A stretch of DNA of 64,000 nt, taken from positions 16,312,005 to 16,376,004 of the forward strand of contig CM119265.1 of NCBI GenBank assembly GCA_051294375.1. Direction: 5' to 3'. This DNA is from Paraspadella gotoi. Taxonomy: Eukaryota; Chaetognatha. The notes under the pieces were generated by a model. The model saw only the letters and a program-made list of their open reading frames with translations, was not told the DNA's origin and searched no databases. The position numbers and the translations under genes were made by a program. Positions 51,422-62,527 of the stretch are shown here, piece after piece (position 1 is the first letter of the stretch; every line of letters begins with the position of its first letter).

Positions 51422-51984
51422 CCCGTTTTTGTGTTTGTTTACCTGTCCCTGACCCTTGATGCCGCCTGCAGATCCGTTTCCTCGTCTTCGTCTTCTTCTT
51501 CTTTTTCCGTCGTCGTTCGCCGTTCCTCTCTCGGCGACGGTTTTCGACGTCTATGATTGGTTGATTCCGTATCGGTCTCCGTTAACCAATCGCTGTGAAG
51601 CGACCCGGGTTCGAATCCCGGTTCCGATTCGAACCGAAAGAGATTGTCGTTGTGGTTGTTGTCGACCCAAGCAATTGTCGCGAGTGGCGCTGGAATTTTG
51701 GCGCGAGGCAGAATCTCTGTCCTTTTGGCGTGGCGCGAACGTGAGTGGCGCGAGTGGGCGTGGCGAGAGGCTACTTGGCGTGGAGAAGCGTGAGACGAAT
51801 GACGTTGAGATGTAATCGCGAGGTTTGATTGAAGTTCGTGCGCCCGCGTAGATCGACTCCGTTCAATGGGGCCTTCGTCGACGCCGGAAAACGACGTCTC
51901 TCCTCCACGCGGCGTTTCTCGCGCCTCCAGAGTCTCGACCGGCGTCATAACAACCAGAAACCCCGCGAGGACCAGCCAGGCCAT
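34144..51984 (-). CDS. Secreted coiled-coil protein with fibrinogen C-terminal domain
   Basis: Twenty exons, all phase-matched, about 1,197 aa: 51,984-51,443; 46,644-46,512; 45,948-45,286; 44,855-44,805; 44,351-44,179; 44,076-43,880; 43,505-43,286; 43,162-43,046; 42,443-42,323; 42,033-41,906; 41,838-41,691; 41,459-41,352; 41,252-41,148; 40,632-40,425; 40,083-40,042 (acceptor uncertain); 38,356-38,219; 36,670-36,555; 36,239-36,125; 35,321-35,209; 34,298-34,144. Seen: signal peptide MAWLVLAGFLVVMTP; Arg/His/Ser and Glu-rich N-terminus; coil near 185-225; acidic Asp/Asn linker 226-446; long coiled coil about 447-971; fibrinogen domain 985-1197 with DCSDI, WNEYKTGFGN, EFWVGN, calcium site DRDND and GWWYKHCHNANLNG, plus all four usual cysteines. 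Known relatives include angiopoietins, FREPs and insect scabrous; no orthologue is assigned. Exon 16 (38,219-38,356) carries a one-base frame break. An extracellular ligand or matrix role is inferred. Confidence 0.88.
35736..35816. repeat. (GA)n microsatellite
   Basis: 81-bp pure GA tract in the intron between the last-but-two and last-but-one exons of the fibrinogen-domain gene. Confidence 0.97.
38356..40041. other. Intron with acidic trinucleotide arrays
   Basis: A 1.7-kb intron of the fibrinogen-domain gene. At 38,816-39,073 the minus strand reads an 85-codon acidic frame, almost all Asp with two VDFDKD blocks, made from a (GTC/ATC)n array with an internal duplication of about 70 bp. The exons on either side join in phase without it. 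(GTC)n also recurs at 39,298-39,340, 39,485-39,500 and 39,545-39,557. Confidence 0.6.
42888..42970. repeat. Hairpin-forming inverted repeat
   Basis: Arms 42,888-42,908 and 42,950-42,970 pair at 20 of 21 bases around a 41-base loop. It lies in an intron of the fibrinogen-domain gene. An AACCGATATG string precedes the left arm (about 42,873) and recurs at about 43,013. Confidence 0.88.
47425..47501. repeat. (GA)n microsatellite
   Basis: 77-bp GA tract. Confidence 0.97.
49327..49412. repeat. (CT)n microsatellite
   Basis: 86-bp CT tract. Confidence 0.97.
51389..51421. repeat. (GTC)n microsatellite
   Basis: About eleven GTC units, directly inside the first intron next to exon 1 of the fibrinogen-domain gene. 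Confidence 0.95.
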
Positions 51985-53697
51985 CGGACGCCAGCTCGAG
52001 TCCGGCGCGAGTCGGCGCCGCCGGGTAGAGTCCGTTCGGAAATCGGCGCCGTTTGTTTGTTTACGAATTTCGTTTCGCGTCGTCGACGGCAGATGTCCCT
52101 CCGGCGGGTAAGGACGATGATGAAGTGGAAAGGTTGGGTCGTTGTGAGAGGTGAGATTTGGGAGAGAAATGGAAGCGAGGGAAGAGAACGGGGATGTGCT
52201 ATTAAGGGAGGGAGGTGGGCGGGGATAAAGAAGAACGAAATGTTTTCTTATTTGGGGAATTTCTTCGTCTTCCTTCCAGCCTAAAGGTGAGGACGATGAC
52301 TGCATCGTTGTCGTCTTTGTCGGCGCCCTCTTTTCTGTTATTTCAACGCGATAAAAAGTTTGCCATTTTTGAGAGGATTATTTATTCTCGGAGTCGATTC
52401 GCTCGGAATTCCTTTGTGATCGACATAATGGCGCAGATGAACATTTTTTTTTTCCTCCTTTTGTGACGCCGAGAATCCGATTTCGAAAATCTCGGAATCC
52501 GTGAGGACCGTGATGCGGCTCGGATTTAAAGATGCCCTTATTTTCGTAATCACAAAAGGGGAGAGATTTAAAGATTAATAAAAACTTTTTTTTTAATTTT
52601 GGGGTAGGGGGGAGGTATGAGGAAAAACATTTTTCTTTTCTGAAGCTTCAGGAAATCGAAAATTAAACTAAAAGCGTCTGACTCCGGATGAAGGAAACAA
52701 AAAAGCAATTTCGTTTTGACAAAATTGAAATTAAAAACTCTTTTTTTTCCGATGCGAATTGCGAATGTCGAAAGACAGGAGACAGGAAAAAGACCTTTGA
52801 GAATATTAAGGGGAAAAAATCTGAACGAAAAAGAAAAATATGGACGATGAAAGTTTTTTTTTTTTTTTGTTTATTTTGTTTTTGTTTTTGTTTTTTTTGT
52901 TTTCAGGTGTTTCTTTAGCGCACGACTCTCCCCCCTCACCGCTCTTCTCTTACCCCCTCCTCTTCCTGGGCGAGACAAACCAAAACAACAACAACTACAC
53001 CGGGTATTTTTTCCCGATTAAAAATGCGAGACCATCGGCGGAAATCAAAGAGGCGCGATGAATGCCCTCGGGGATTGAGGGGCCAGTGGGGTTGGCGGAG
53101 AAGGGGGTTGAGCGTGACTGGACGAGGTGGTGCATGTTAATGGTGGAGCGAAATTTTCAAACTTGTTTTGAAATAAAAAGTCATAGATATAATAATTATA
53201 ATGGTAATTTGAAACTTATATATTTTAAAGATATGCGATTAGTGAATGGGTTCATAATTATTTTAATAATCTTTTCATTATTTTGATCGAGTTAAAAAAG
53301 AATCATTGAAAACTAGTCGGCGTTGGCGTCGACTCCATAAATTGATGAATTGGTTCGTCCACAACCCACTTTTTTGACTAAACAATATTAAAAAACATTT
53401 TAGCCAGTTTTTACGCGTTTCGTCCGTCAAGTTTCGCAGTAACCGTCCAGTTTAAAACGAGCTCGCGACAAACGGGGATTTCGCGAGATGGCGTCGGTGG
53501 TGATGTGAATTTAACGGTCGTCGATCAAACGAGTCTCCGTCTCTGTGACAGAGTCGAGAGTCAACCGTTCACGATTCACGATTTATTATCACCTTAATCA
53601 TCGTCGTCGTCGTCTTCGTTTTTCGTTTATCACGAAACGTCCGTGACGCGAACATCTTTCACCGAGAAGAAAAAACATTGACAAAGAAAAGGCGGTC

Positions 53698-53825
<128 letters not shown>

Positions 53826-55609
53826 TTGAATGGAAAAGATACTTCTGTCAAAAAAAGTAAAAGAGAAACTGACAAATCGAATTTCAAATCCTTTTCAATT
53901 CCCGGTTCGCTATTTTATTATTTTTTCTTTTTGCCGCCAAAAAACGGAGCGAAGAAAACTAAGCCAAAAAAACGTAAGATGCTCCCGAAGACTTTTTTCT
54001 TCTTGGCAAAAAAATGAGCGTGAGAATCACGAAAAAAAAACTATCACGACGAGAAAAAGTTTAAAAAAGAGGAAGCCTTGGAGATCTTGAGAAGTGAATG
54101 AGGACTAGCAGAGCGTACGATGGGTCAAATGTGATCATCTGATCGCTGTGAATGTGTCATCGAATTTGTGAAGACCGAGGAGTGGAAGCAGATTAACCCG
54201 ATAAATTCAATTAATTTTTTTTTTTGAGGGAGAACGAAATCGAAATCGATGTAAGTTTTTTTTTGTCATAATAGTGTAAAAGATTTCTGCCACCCAGAAG
54301 AAAGAGATAGTAAAAAATAAGAAAAAGAAAGAAAAAGCAAGAAAGAACGAAAGAAAGAAAGAAAGACATTCTAAAAAGAGATTTAGTGACAGATTTAATG
54401 AGTTTTATCGTTAAATCTTTACTCGCATTTTGAGTTGAGAGAAAAGAGGAATTTCATCAGATAATTTTAATTTCTTTTTTAATGTGGCTCAATTGACGAA
54501 ATTAAATCGACCTATAAACTATTTTTTTCGCTTTATTGATGAAATAGCCAATATACAATATTATACATGCATTTCGCATTCGTGTGTTTACTTAAGGGGT
54601 ACAACATTTGAAGCGTTATTACTAATGGTTATCTAAAAAAGTTTTTCTTTTATTAATGTTGTTTATGTTTTTTTTATTCGTTTATTTTGAAACAAACTAT
54701 TTTTACTAGAGAATATTTTTTTTGGGGGGGGTTTATCATTTGATCTATATTTTAATTTTAAAAAATCTCTTTCCCTTGAGAAGCTCTTAAAGGACACGAA
54801 AGTGTTTGGAAGATAAATCGCGAAAATGAAAGTCATTGGGTTCACATCGAAATTCCATTCCAGAAACATTTGAGGCGGCTTTTTCGTCCGAGCGCAAACT
54901 ACTTCGAACATCGTCGTCGTCGTCGTCGTCATCGTCGTTGTTTGTGATCGTCGTCATCCGCTTCGCAGTCGTCGTCGCTCGAAAATCCCCATTAACTTTT
55001 CAAAACACGAAAATTAAGATTTTTTTTTCAAAAGGCGGATAATTTTGATTCGGTTCGAGCGTTGATTTCCACGGAAGTCGATTTAGAACATTGAGTAAAA
55101 CATTTCATGAAAGTCTAAAAATCCCTGAAACGGACCTGAAACACTCCCCTTAACGAATAAATATTCAACCACAGTTAAACTTAATAGCTATTTTGAATTA
55201 TTTAAAACCTCCAAAACCAATCATTGACAAGGAGAGACAAAAAGCGCTCCAAAAAAATCCGTTTCATTTTTTTTTTCCTCTTTCGTCCTTTTCTGTCCGA
55301 ACTGGGTGGCCTCATCTCTAAATATTTTAGTAATCTTTTTTTGTTTTAATCTGGAAAAAAGCTTAACTTTTTGAGTGTTTTGTAGTGACCGAAATAAATA
55401 GACGTCAGATTGAAAGCGAAACCGTGAACGTCATAGTCGATACTCATTGGTTACGATATTTTTACGATCGAAGGTTTCGCGTTAACGATTTTCACGTCGC
55501 ACGATTTTTGGACAAACGACTTTCACCTTACGATAGTCGTCAGTGATTTTTTTTTCTTAACGAAAGGTTTTTTCATTTGAACAATTGAAAATATTTAACG
55601 ACTGATTTT

Positions 55610-55862
55610 TATTAAGGCTTTTTACGAGAAGTGCTCTTAGGTTTTCACGAGAAGGGTTTTTAATCAGTGTTTATTAAAAGCTTTAAAAAAAGACGGTTTT
55701 ACTTAACAAGAACGGCTTTGAGAAAGCGTTATAAATCGGCAAGGCTCTTAGAAAAGCGGTTTTAACGTGAACGGCTTTTTAAAAAATCTGTTTTGACAAG
55801 AAATGCTCTCAGGGAAAAAAAACCGTTTTTCACGAGAAGTGCTCTGAGAGGCTTTCACGGTT
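55610..55862. repeat. Degenerate motif array
   Basis: The motif ACGAGAAGTGCTCT and close variants occur near 55,624, 55,797 and 55,839, mixed with CACGAGAAGGG, GAACGGCTTT and AAAGCGGTTTTAACG strings. The spacing is irregular, which suggests an eroded minisatellite. Confidence 0.5.
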
Positions 55863-56743
55863 TCATCGTCGATTCGACCCGCGAGTCTTCAATTCGACTC
55901 CCGACTTAAGGAAATCCGCGGTTGAGCCACTTCAGTTCGATCCGACGATTCAATAAGGCACGAAAAGGTAGTAATCGTTGATTCACTCCGGTTTGAAAAA
56001 CCGCTAATTCTATTATTCCCTTTTGTTTATTCAAATCATCGATTTACAAGAAAAATTGTAAGTACGATTTTACAGTTTTTTTTTCATTCCTAGGCACGTT
56101 CTGTTCATACTGAAGGATTTTTTCTCCATTCTTCTAATCTCGAAACGTAGGCACGAATAACGATTATTTTTTATGGCGATACATTTATAACTGGGTACAG
56201 TTCAGACCCACTACGTTGCACCTTTGTCTTCATCGGACCCGCGGGGTTCGCATTATTTCCACGCGAGAGCGTAAAAACGTTAGCACCGTTTACGACCGCT
56301 TTGCGGAGTGGTGAATTGTGAAGGGGAAAAAAAGTGTGAGAGGGAAGGATGAGGGATAAAGGATGGGGGCTGGAAATGGAGAGGTGGTTTGGTTGTTAAG
56401 AGAAGTTATTATAATGTGAAGGCATGAATATTTGATAATCATTGAAACATAAAATAAAAGAAAGAAAGAAAGAAAGCATGAGAGAAAATTAGAAAGCAAG
56501 TTAGCAACAAACCGAAATTTGAGAAATTTTAATCAAAAGAGCTCAACGATATTTATTTATTATTTTTTGAAAGAATCCGAAAGAATTTACGGGGGGAAAG
56601 TGTACAACAACAAGGAACGGTTATTCCAAGGTGTTGCGCCGCAATTACTTTTCTTTTTACTTATCATGTCATTTATTCTTTATACTTTTAAGGTTCTTTG
56701 GTAAACATGATATATTAACCTTTCTTTTTCGTTGTTAGTTTGA

Positions 56744-56838
56744 TAGTAGAAAAAACAAAGTTTTAATAATTTTTTATAACAAATAATAATAAAAAAAATT
56801 TGTTGTAAAAAATCATTAAAACTTTGTTTTTTTTTACT
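56744..56838. repeat. Long AT-rich hairpin
   Basis: Arms of about 41 bases (56,744-56,784 and 56,798-56,838) are inverted copies with only a few mismatches or indels; the inner 33 bases pair at 31 positions. The loop is about 13 bases. The length is like a precursor microRNA, but the high A/T content and a nearby repeat-rich setting fit a small inverted-repeat element equally well. Confidence 0.85.
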
Positions 56839-57814
56839 AAGATTTCTTAAGGCCAGGGGATCACTCAATCTAAAATTATAGAAATCTTAATTTACTATAT
56901 CTTAATCATTTTCTCATATCTTGTAAGAGGTTTTCTATTGAAAAATAATCGAAAACTTTTAATAAATCTAATAAAATGTTCATAAAAAATTTAAACATAA
57001 TTTTTTTTCTCTCGGTAAAATTAGATTTTCAAGAGAAAAATATTTTTTTATATGTAAGTTAAATTTCTACAACTAAATTTTTTTAACTCAACCTGATTCT
57101 TTACAGTAAGCCTCAATTTCTACTTCTTATATTTAATTCCTCCTTTGGTTAAAAAGTACATACTTGGAGTTTGTATCACTAATAAGTCTAAAATAAACTA
57201 CTACACATTTTCCAGACGGGTTAATTATACTTTATGAGTTTTTAGGAGTTAAAAAACTTATCGAATTTATTTCAATTTGACTTTTTACTTTGATGTTAGT
57301 AGTTTAATGAGTACAGAATTTGACTTTCTTGCACAAAGTGAAGTTAAAAACGAAGAGTTGCAGCTCAAACCGTTGGGACTCTTCTTGAAGAAAAAAAATA
57401 TCTTGGGCAAGAAAAGAAAGGCTGGGGGAGATTTCTATGAGCGCCGTTTTGAAAAAATGTTTTTTGTTTCAAAGATATCAAGGAATTAATCCCAAAAATT
57501 GTTTTAAAATAATCAAATTTTATATGAAGGAAGGCAAATTTTGAAAGTATTCTTTTCATTAGAATTGGAGTTCGTGACTTAAAGGTAATTCATGCCAAAT
57601 TTAATGAGAAACCGCCTTACTGTTTTGGGGCTGCAACTCTTCAAATAGGGTTTCTTTTTATTTTATATAGTACAAAAAAATCGAAAAAACGATGACGCCT
57701 TTGAAAAAATAGTAAAGTAAATACATTTTCGAGAATCGTCAGGAGCTCTCCTTTCGAAATGCGAGCTCAGTTTTAGCCTAATTATAAGTGAATTGAGTGA
57801 TCCCGGGACCTTAA

Positions 57815-58000
57815 AAACAAAAGGCCGCACCAGTAGTGTCGCTTAGATTTGATTTTTTAACAAATGAGCAACAAACTATAAGCAAGTTATAAGGGTTAAC
57901 GTAAGTAGGACAGACTGACGGACATACATACCGACGGACCGACCGACCGAAAAGTGACTTATAGAGTTGCTCCGCGAGTACTCGTGGCGCAACTAAAACA
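57815..58000 (-). repeat. Dispersed repeat, copy 3 of 3
   Basis: On the minus strand it reads GCGGAGCAACTCTATAAGTC, ACTTTTCGG, a run of GGTC/GTCC units, then TTGCTTATAGTTTGTTGCTC, ATTTGTTAA and TCAAATCTAAGCGAC. This is the same block order as 3,650-3,835, reaching into the TGGTGCGGCCTT/GCGGCGCCTT end. Confidence 0.78.
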
Positions 58001-58349
58001 ATAAAAGCCAAATACTGACTTGAAATCCAAATTTCCCAACCTGATAATTACAACAGCCATCGCAACAATAACAATAACAATATGTATCGAAAAAAACGTA
58101 AACAAAATCTCTTTGAAAAAAAGGTTATATTTCAACTTCCTTTATGGATAAAAACTTCCAGAAGTCTGTGAAAATCTTTGAATTGTGTTTCCGCGTTTCC
58201 TCGAGCAAAATTGGAATCGAAAACATTTTTTTTCTTTTCTTGTGTTTTTTGTTGTTGTTATCTTAATAAACAAATCCGTTTTGCGAAACATCCGATGTTT
58301 TCATCGTTAATGCCAAGCAGGGAGGCCTTCAAATGTTCCCCTTAATATT

Positions 58350-58350
<1 letters not shown>

Positions 58351-58380
<30 letters not shown>
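58351..58380. repeat. (GTC)10 microsatellite
   Basis: Ten pure GTC units. Confidence 0.97.
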
Positions 58381-59036
58381 TCAATTAATTTCCAGTCTGC
58401 CACGTGACTCCCCCAGAGTCGCGTGTCTGACCTCACGAGGATTCACAGATTGGGCAGATTGACCCATTGACAGATTCTCAGTTTTCGCCTCCCATCCTCC
58501 ATTCTCCCATTCGAGCGATCGTCTCAATTCAGATTCCCTTTTGTTTTCGTCCGATCGAATCGATCGCCATCTCGGGTCTCGCCAACGCACAGCTGTCAGG
58601 TGGCGCGGTTTTGGGCGACGGCGGGTCATACGTTTGGGTGAGTAAAGGTGAGTTAGTGGCGGCGGCGGCGATGAGTCCAGATTCATTAGCGTCTTTGAAT
58701 AAACTCTCAAAATACAATTAAACGACGCAGAGGGAGACTATCGGGCCATTGTGCTCGGGGTATTGTCCGTCCATTGTCTGTCAATCGTCCCTCGATCCTT
58801 CTATCCCGCGTCTTTCGTCGGCATCGTCGTCGTCGTCGTCGTCGAATCAATCTCAAGATTCCATTCGGAATTATGAAAAGGATTTTCGACGATGAGGACG
58901 AAGAAATCTGTCGTGGATTAGATTCGCCGCTGGTGGCGTTGGCGGCGTCGAGGGTCACAAAGAGGGGCAGCGGGGAATCGGACAGCAGGGAAACGAAGAG
59001 ATTCAAAGGGCGGGAGGATGATTTATATCCATTTTT
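58381..59036. other. Coding-like GC-rich stretch, unassigned
   Basis: All frames stay open for unusually long on both strands (up to 110 codons, minus 58,710-58,381). On the plus strand, donors GTGAGT at 58,637 and 58,648 and an acceptor at about 58,726 could define exons; one downstream frame contains a Ser run and another ends in a basic/acidic tail from an ATG at 58,873 (MKRIFDDEDEE). No family is recognised and the strand is unresolved. Confidence 0.25.
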
Positions 59037-59347
59037 TTTTTTTAAACTTCAGTTTATTTTTTTTTTTCTTTAAATTTTAAAAACGAATTAAATTTTTTTA
59101 ATAATTACTTTTTTCTTCTTTTTTTTGCTCTCTTCGTTTATTAGGTTTGGATTACTTTCCTTTTGAAATTATTACTTCCTTATCTCTCTGTTTACCATTT
59201 ACATCCACGTCTTTCGAGAATCCCCCACATCCGGGGTCTTGCGGCGCCTTTGAACGGCGACGCAAAATTCGATTATTGCATCGCGATTCCGATTATTCAT
59301 CTTAATCCCGCCAGAGTCCTTTCTCGTCACCTCGGTTTTTCTTTCGT

Positions 59348-59395
<48 letters not shown>

Positions 59396-60001
59396 TTTTT
59401 TCATGGCTTTCTTTCTTTCTTTTTGTCTTTCTTGATGGCTTTTTTTTTTCCCTTTTTTTCTATTTTTCATTCTATTTCTTTTTTTAATTTATACTCTTTC
59501 GCCCTCCAATAGTTTTTTGTTTGTTTCCAAAATTCCACCTCGTCTAATCGGACAACGACATCTCGACCCCGTCGTCGCTCGTTGCCCTTTTGTTATCGCC
59601 CAACTCCTCCTTTCATCCGCGTTAGCACCACAGGGGGCGCAGTAGGTGGTTAACGGAAAGAGGGAGCGAAAGGTCCAACTTTGATCGAGAGAAATGGAGT
59701 CGTTGCATCTTTCGGTCTGTCAGTCGTTATATAGGTGGGTCAGTCTACGTCATTCTGCCTGAAAAATCAAAACGAACTATTGCCAAGAGGAGCGAAGGAG
59801 CGAGAATGGAAGTTTTTAAGGGGAGCGAGAAAATAAACCCCGCTATTGGAGCGGGACAGGCTCGGGCTGTAAAGGGACCTTTTTTTTTCCTTTTTCCTTT
59901 TTTTTTTACCAACCCACTTTCCTTTCCCCTTCCAATGTTTATCAAAGAGCCTGCGGGGCCGAGTTTGATTTTTTTTTTCTCTCTTCTAGACAATCGCTTT
60001 A

Positions 60002-60078
<77 letters not shown>

Positions 60079-60361
60079 TCTTTGCTCTTCAATCCTTTCG
60101 ATTCTCCGTTTTAATACCATGACTGGCACTACTGCAATAACGCAACTCCGGGCACTATCTTTATTTATTTCTTCCTTATCTCTCTCTCGCTCTCTCTTTC
60201 TCTCTCTCTCTCCCCTCTCTCTTTCACCCAATCACTCTCCTGAAGAACGGAGATTTTTTTCGGGTGCAGACAGACTCCCTGGATGTAGTTTCCCTGCGAT
60301 TATTTTTTATCAAAAATCGTCGAAATAATTCGACTAAAAATGTTGAATTCGATCCAGAGAA

Positions 60362-60422
<61 letters not shown>

Positions 60423-60524
60423 CTGTAGTGGTTATCTTTGTCCAATTTCTGCCGTAGGGGGGTCAATGCGCGAAAACTGCTGCCTCGGAGGCTCTTCACC
60501 TTTTTTCCCGCCCGAGGAAATTCA

Positions 60525-60528
<4 letters not shown>

Positions 60529-60613
<85 letters not shown>
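60529..60613. repeat. (CT)n microsatellite
   Basis: Interrupted CT tract of about 85 bp. Confidence 0.95.
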
Positions 60614-60615
<2 letters not shown>

Positions 60616-61012
60616 CCTCTCTCCCTCACCTTCGCACAGACTAAAAGGCGTTTCACCTTTTTCCTTCCGAAAGGTTGAGTTTGAGCGAAGAGAAGAGAAG
60701 GGAAGATAGGGAATGGTAGGGGAAAGGAAAGATACTGATCGAGGGCCGAATCGATGTTAAAAATAGTTAAAAAGATGGTTTTCGAAATAATAACAAAAAA
60801 TAAAATAATGCAGGTGGTGGGTAAGTAAAAAAGGCCGATGGGGACTACGTGAGCTATTCGGGAAGGATACTGAAGGTACTAAAACTAATGATAACACATA
60901 ATTAATAAAAACTCAATTGACTTAGAAAGAATATAGAGATATATATTTTTTTCAAAAGTTTTTTTGACAAGTTTAAATATTTTTTTTTCCATTTTTCATT
61001 CCTTTTTTTTTT

Positions 61013-61037
61013 NNNNNNNNNNNNNNNNNNNNNNNNN
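61013..61037. other. Assembly gap (25 N)
   Basis: Twenty-five N between a poly-T run and an A-rich run; same size as the gap at 907-931. Confidence 0.99.
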
Positions 61038-61136
61038 AAAAATAAAGAGAGAGATTATATTTGGTATCTCGTACCCCCCCATAGATGACGGGTATACGAC
61101 GAATAAATGCATTCGATGCATTCACGGTCATCACAG

Positions 61137-62527
61137 TCAGTCTGATCGCTGCATGACGGAACGGTCAATCGAGGTGGGCACGTGATCGGTGAGCGTCGCC
61201 AACGCCGTCACGAAGCAGAAGGAGTCTAACGCTGTAGCCGGGAGGCACTTGGGACGTCGATGGGTATGTCTGATCCACGACAAGTTAAGATGATAGTCGA
61301 TTCGTCGCTTCCCTGTTTTATTAATAAAAATGCGACATTCGTTAAAAATTCAATGCCTGGTAGTAATTTAAAACAATATTATATTAATTATTACCCGAGT
61401 AAATTGTTTAACTAATACAATTTTTGACTCTATGTAACGGGACATCGAAATACTTTTCTCCCACCACACAAAAACGAATCGTTTATGTTTATGTTCGCTG
61501 CCTCAAAAAAAAGTTATGGACGAAATCTCAACGCGGGGTCGATTCTTTGACGAGGAAAAAGATTCGCGTCAAAATCGATTCACGTCAAACTTCTTCACTT
61601 TCGGTCGATTCGTCGATTCTTGACTCGTCCCGTCAATTTTTTTTTTTTTTCGATCTGGGGTTAATCAAAACTCGAACGAAATTGGACTAATGAATTTTTT
61701 TCAATGATATTTATTAAGTATCCTTGTACAATCACTGATTATTTTTTTGGCGAAAATTTGATTAATAATCAGTAATATTCAGACGTAATCAAATTTTCGC
61801 CCCCCCCCCAAAAAAAAAAAATTGAGTGAAGTTTTCGCGTACAAAATATATTCGCCCTTGCCCAATCGCATTGAATCAAGACTATGAAAAGCTGCTCGTC
61901 AACAAATCAGAATTATCTCCCAGAACGAGGCTGCTATACTCGAATCCATAACCAAGAACCAGATAGAGATAGAATCGTTCGGACACGTCCAGTCAAAACA
62001 TCTCCTACTCTTCGGTCAATTCGTTTCGACTTCAAACGTTTTCTTACGAAAACCCGACGTGAGCCAAAGATTGAACGCCTCCGCCTCGAAAGGGCGGACC
62101 GGTGGTTGGGTTTCGAGAGGATCGTCCGAGTGATTTGGGGGGCGAAGAGAGTGGCGCGATAATCTTGTCGGGTGGTAGGGTGTGAGTCTCTCGAACATCT
62201 TGGGCGAAGAGCGAGAGAGAGAGAAGTTGCGAAGCCTAAAGACTGCAGAGATCAGAAAGTATCGGTCGCTCGAGGAGATCGAGAGAGAAACGAGTGGTTG
62301 CAAAGATTGTTCGGTAATAAAATCGAGACCTAGCGTGTCAAGGGGTGCGCAAGATGGGTAGGAAGAGCCCCGAAACTGTTTCCGAAAATCCCCAAAGGGT
62401 CCTCCCCCATTTTCAAATTACCGTTTCGATCTCCGCCGACGACGGAGACGTTTGTTGAGACGACGAACTCTTCTCGAACATCGGGTGGAGACGAGAGGAT
62501 CGACTTGAGTCCCGTCGGCGTCGATAT
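61137..62527 (-). CDS. SMPD3: Neutral sphingomyelinase 2 (SMPD3-type), last two exons
   Basis: Exons 62,527-62,422 and 61,312-61,137 join in phase (phase 1) to give the C-terminal 93 residues. nSMase2 is a membrane-bound enzyme of the endonuclease/exonuclease/phosphatase superfamily that splits sphingomyelin to ceramide and phosphocholine and drives exosome release. Seen: STPTGLKSIL, matching the family's CTPDNLQKVL segment; NGKRRIDYHL, matching GNGRRIDYML; and FCFVTALATLTDHVPTSIDR, matching the FSFITQLSGLTDHLP end with its catalytic His in TDH. The upstream part, including the membrane segments, is not in the remaining 1.5 kb and must lie beyond the right edge. A frame between the two exons (62,060-62,260) is not needed. 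Confidence 0.8.
61749..61801. repeat. Perfect 16-bp inverted repeat
   Basis: GGCGAAAATTTGATTA at 61,749-61,764 and its exact reverse complement at 61,786-61,801, 21-base loop. It is flanked by a T run on the left and by C and A runs on the right. It lies in the last intron of the sphingomyelinase gene. Confidence 0.92.

Larger units (their letters stand above)
46645..51442. other. First intron of the fibrinogen-domain gene
   Basis: A 4.8-kb intron with a (GA)n tract (47,425-47,501), a (CT)n tract (49,327-49,412) and another (50,509-50,551). T-rich open frames are low-complexity. No separate gene was recognised. Confidence 0.6.
59037..61136. other. Simple-repeat-rich, no gene seen
   Basis: Contains (CTTT)n at 59,340-59,399 and (CT)n at 60,003-60,075, 60,365-60,421 and 60,529-60,613, then A/T-rich DNA and an N gap. 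Long Leu/Ser and Arg/Glu frames are repeat translations. Confidence 0.7.

Noticed and set aside
51600-51625. tRNA T-loop-like GGGTTCGAATCCC
   Set aside because: It is a palindrome inside the first exon of the fibrinogen-domain gene. No matching acceptor, D or anticodon arms lie in the 75 bases on either side.
57811-58011. 66-codon ORF containing EQLYKSLFGRSV
   Set aside because: It is a translation of the dispersed repeat found three times in the window.
62060-62260. Possible middle exon of the sphingomyelinase gene
   Set aside because: The open frame has an acceptor- and donor-like site and even fits in phase. But joining 62,422 directly to 61,312 rebuilds the family sequence (GGDRNGKRRIDY), and this insert matches nothing in it.
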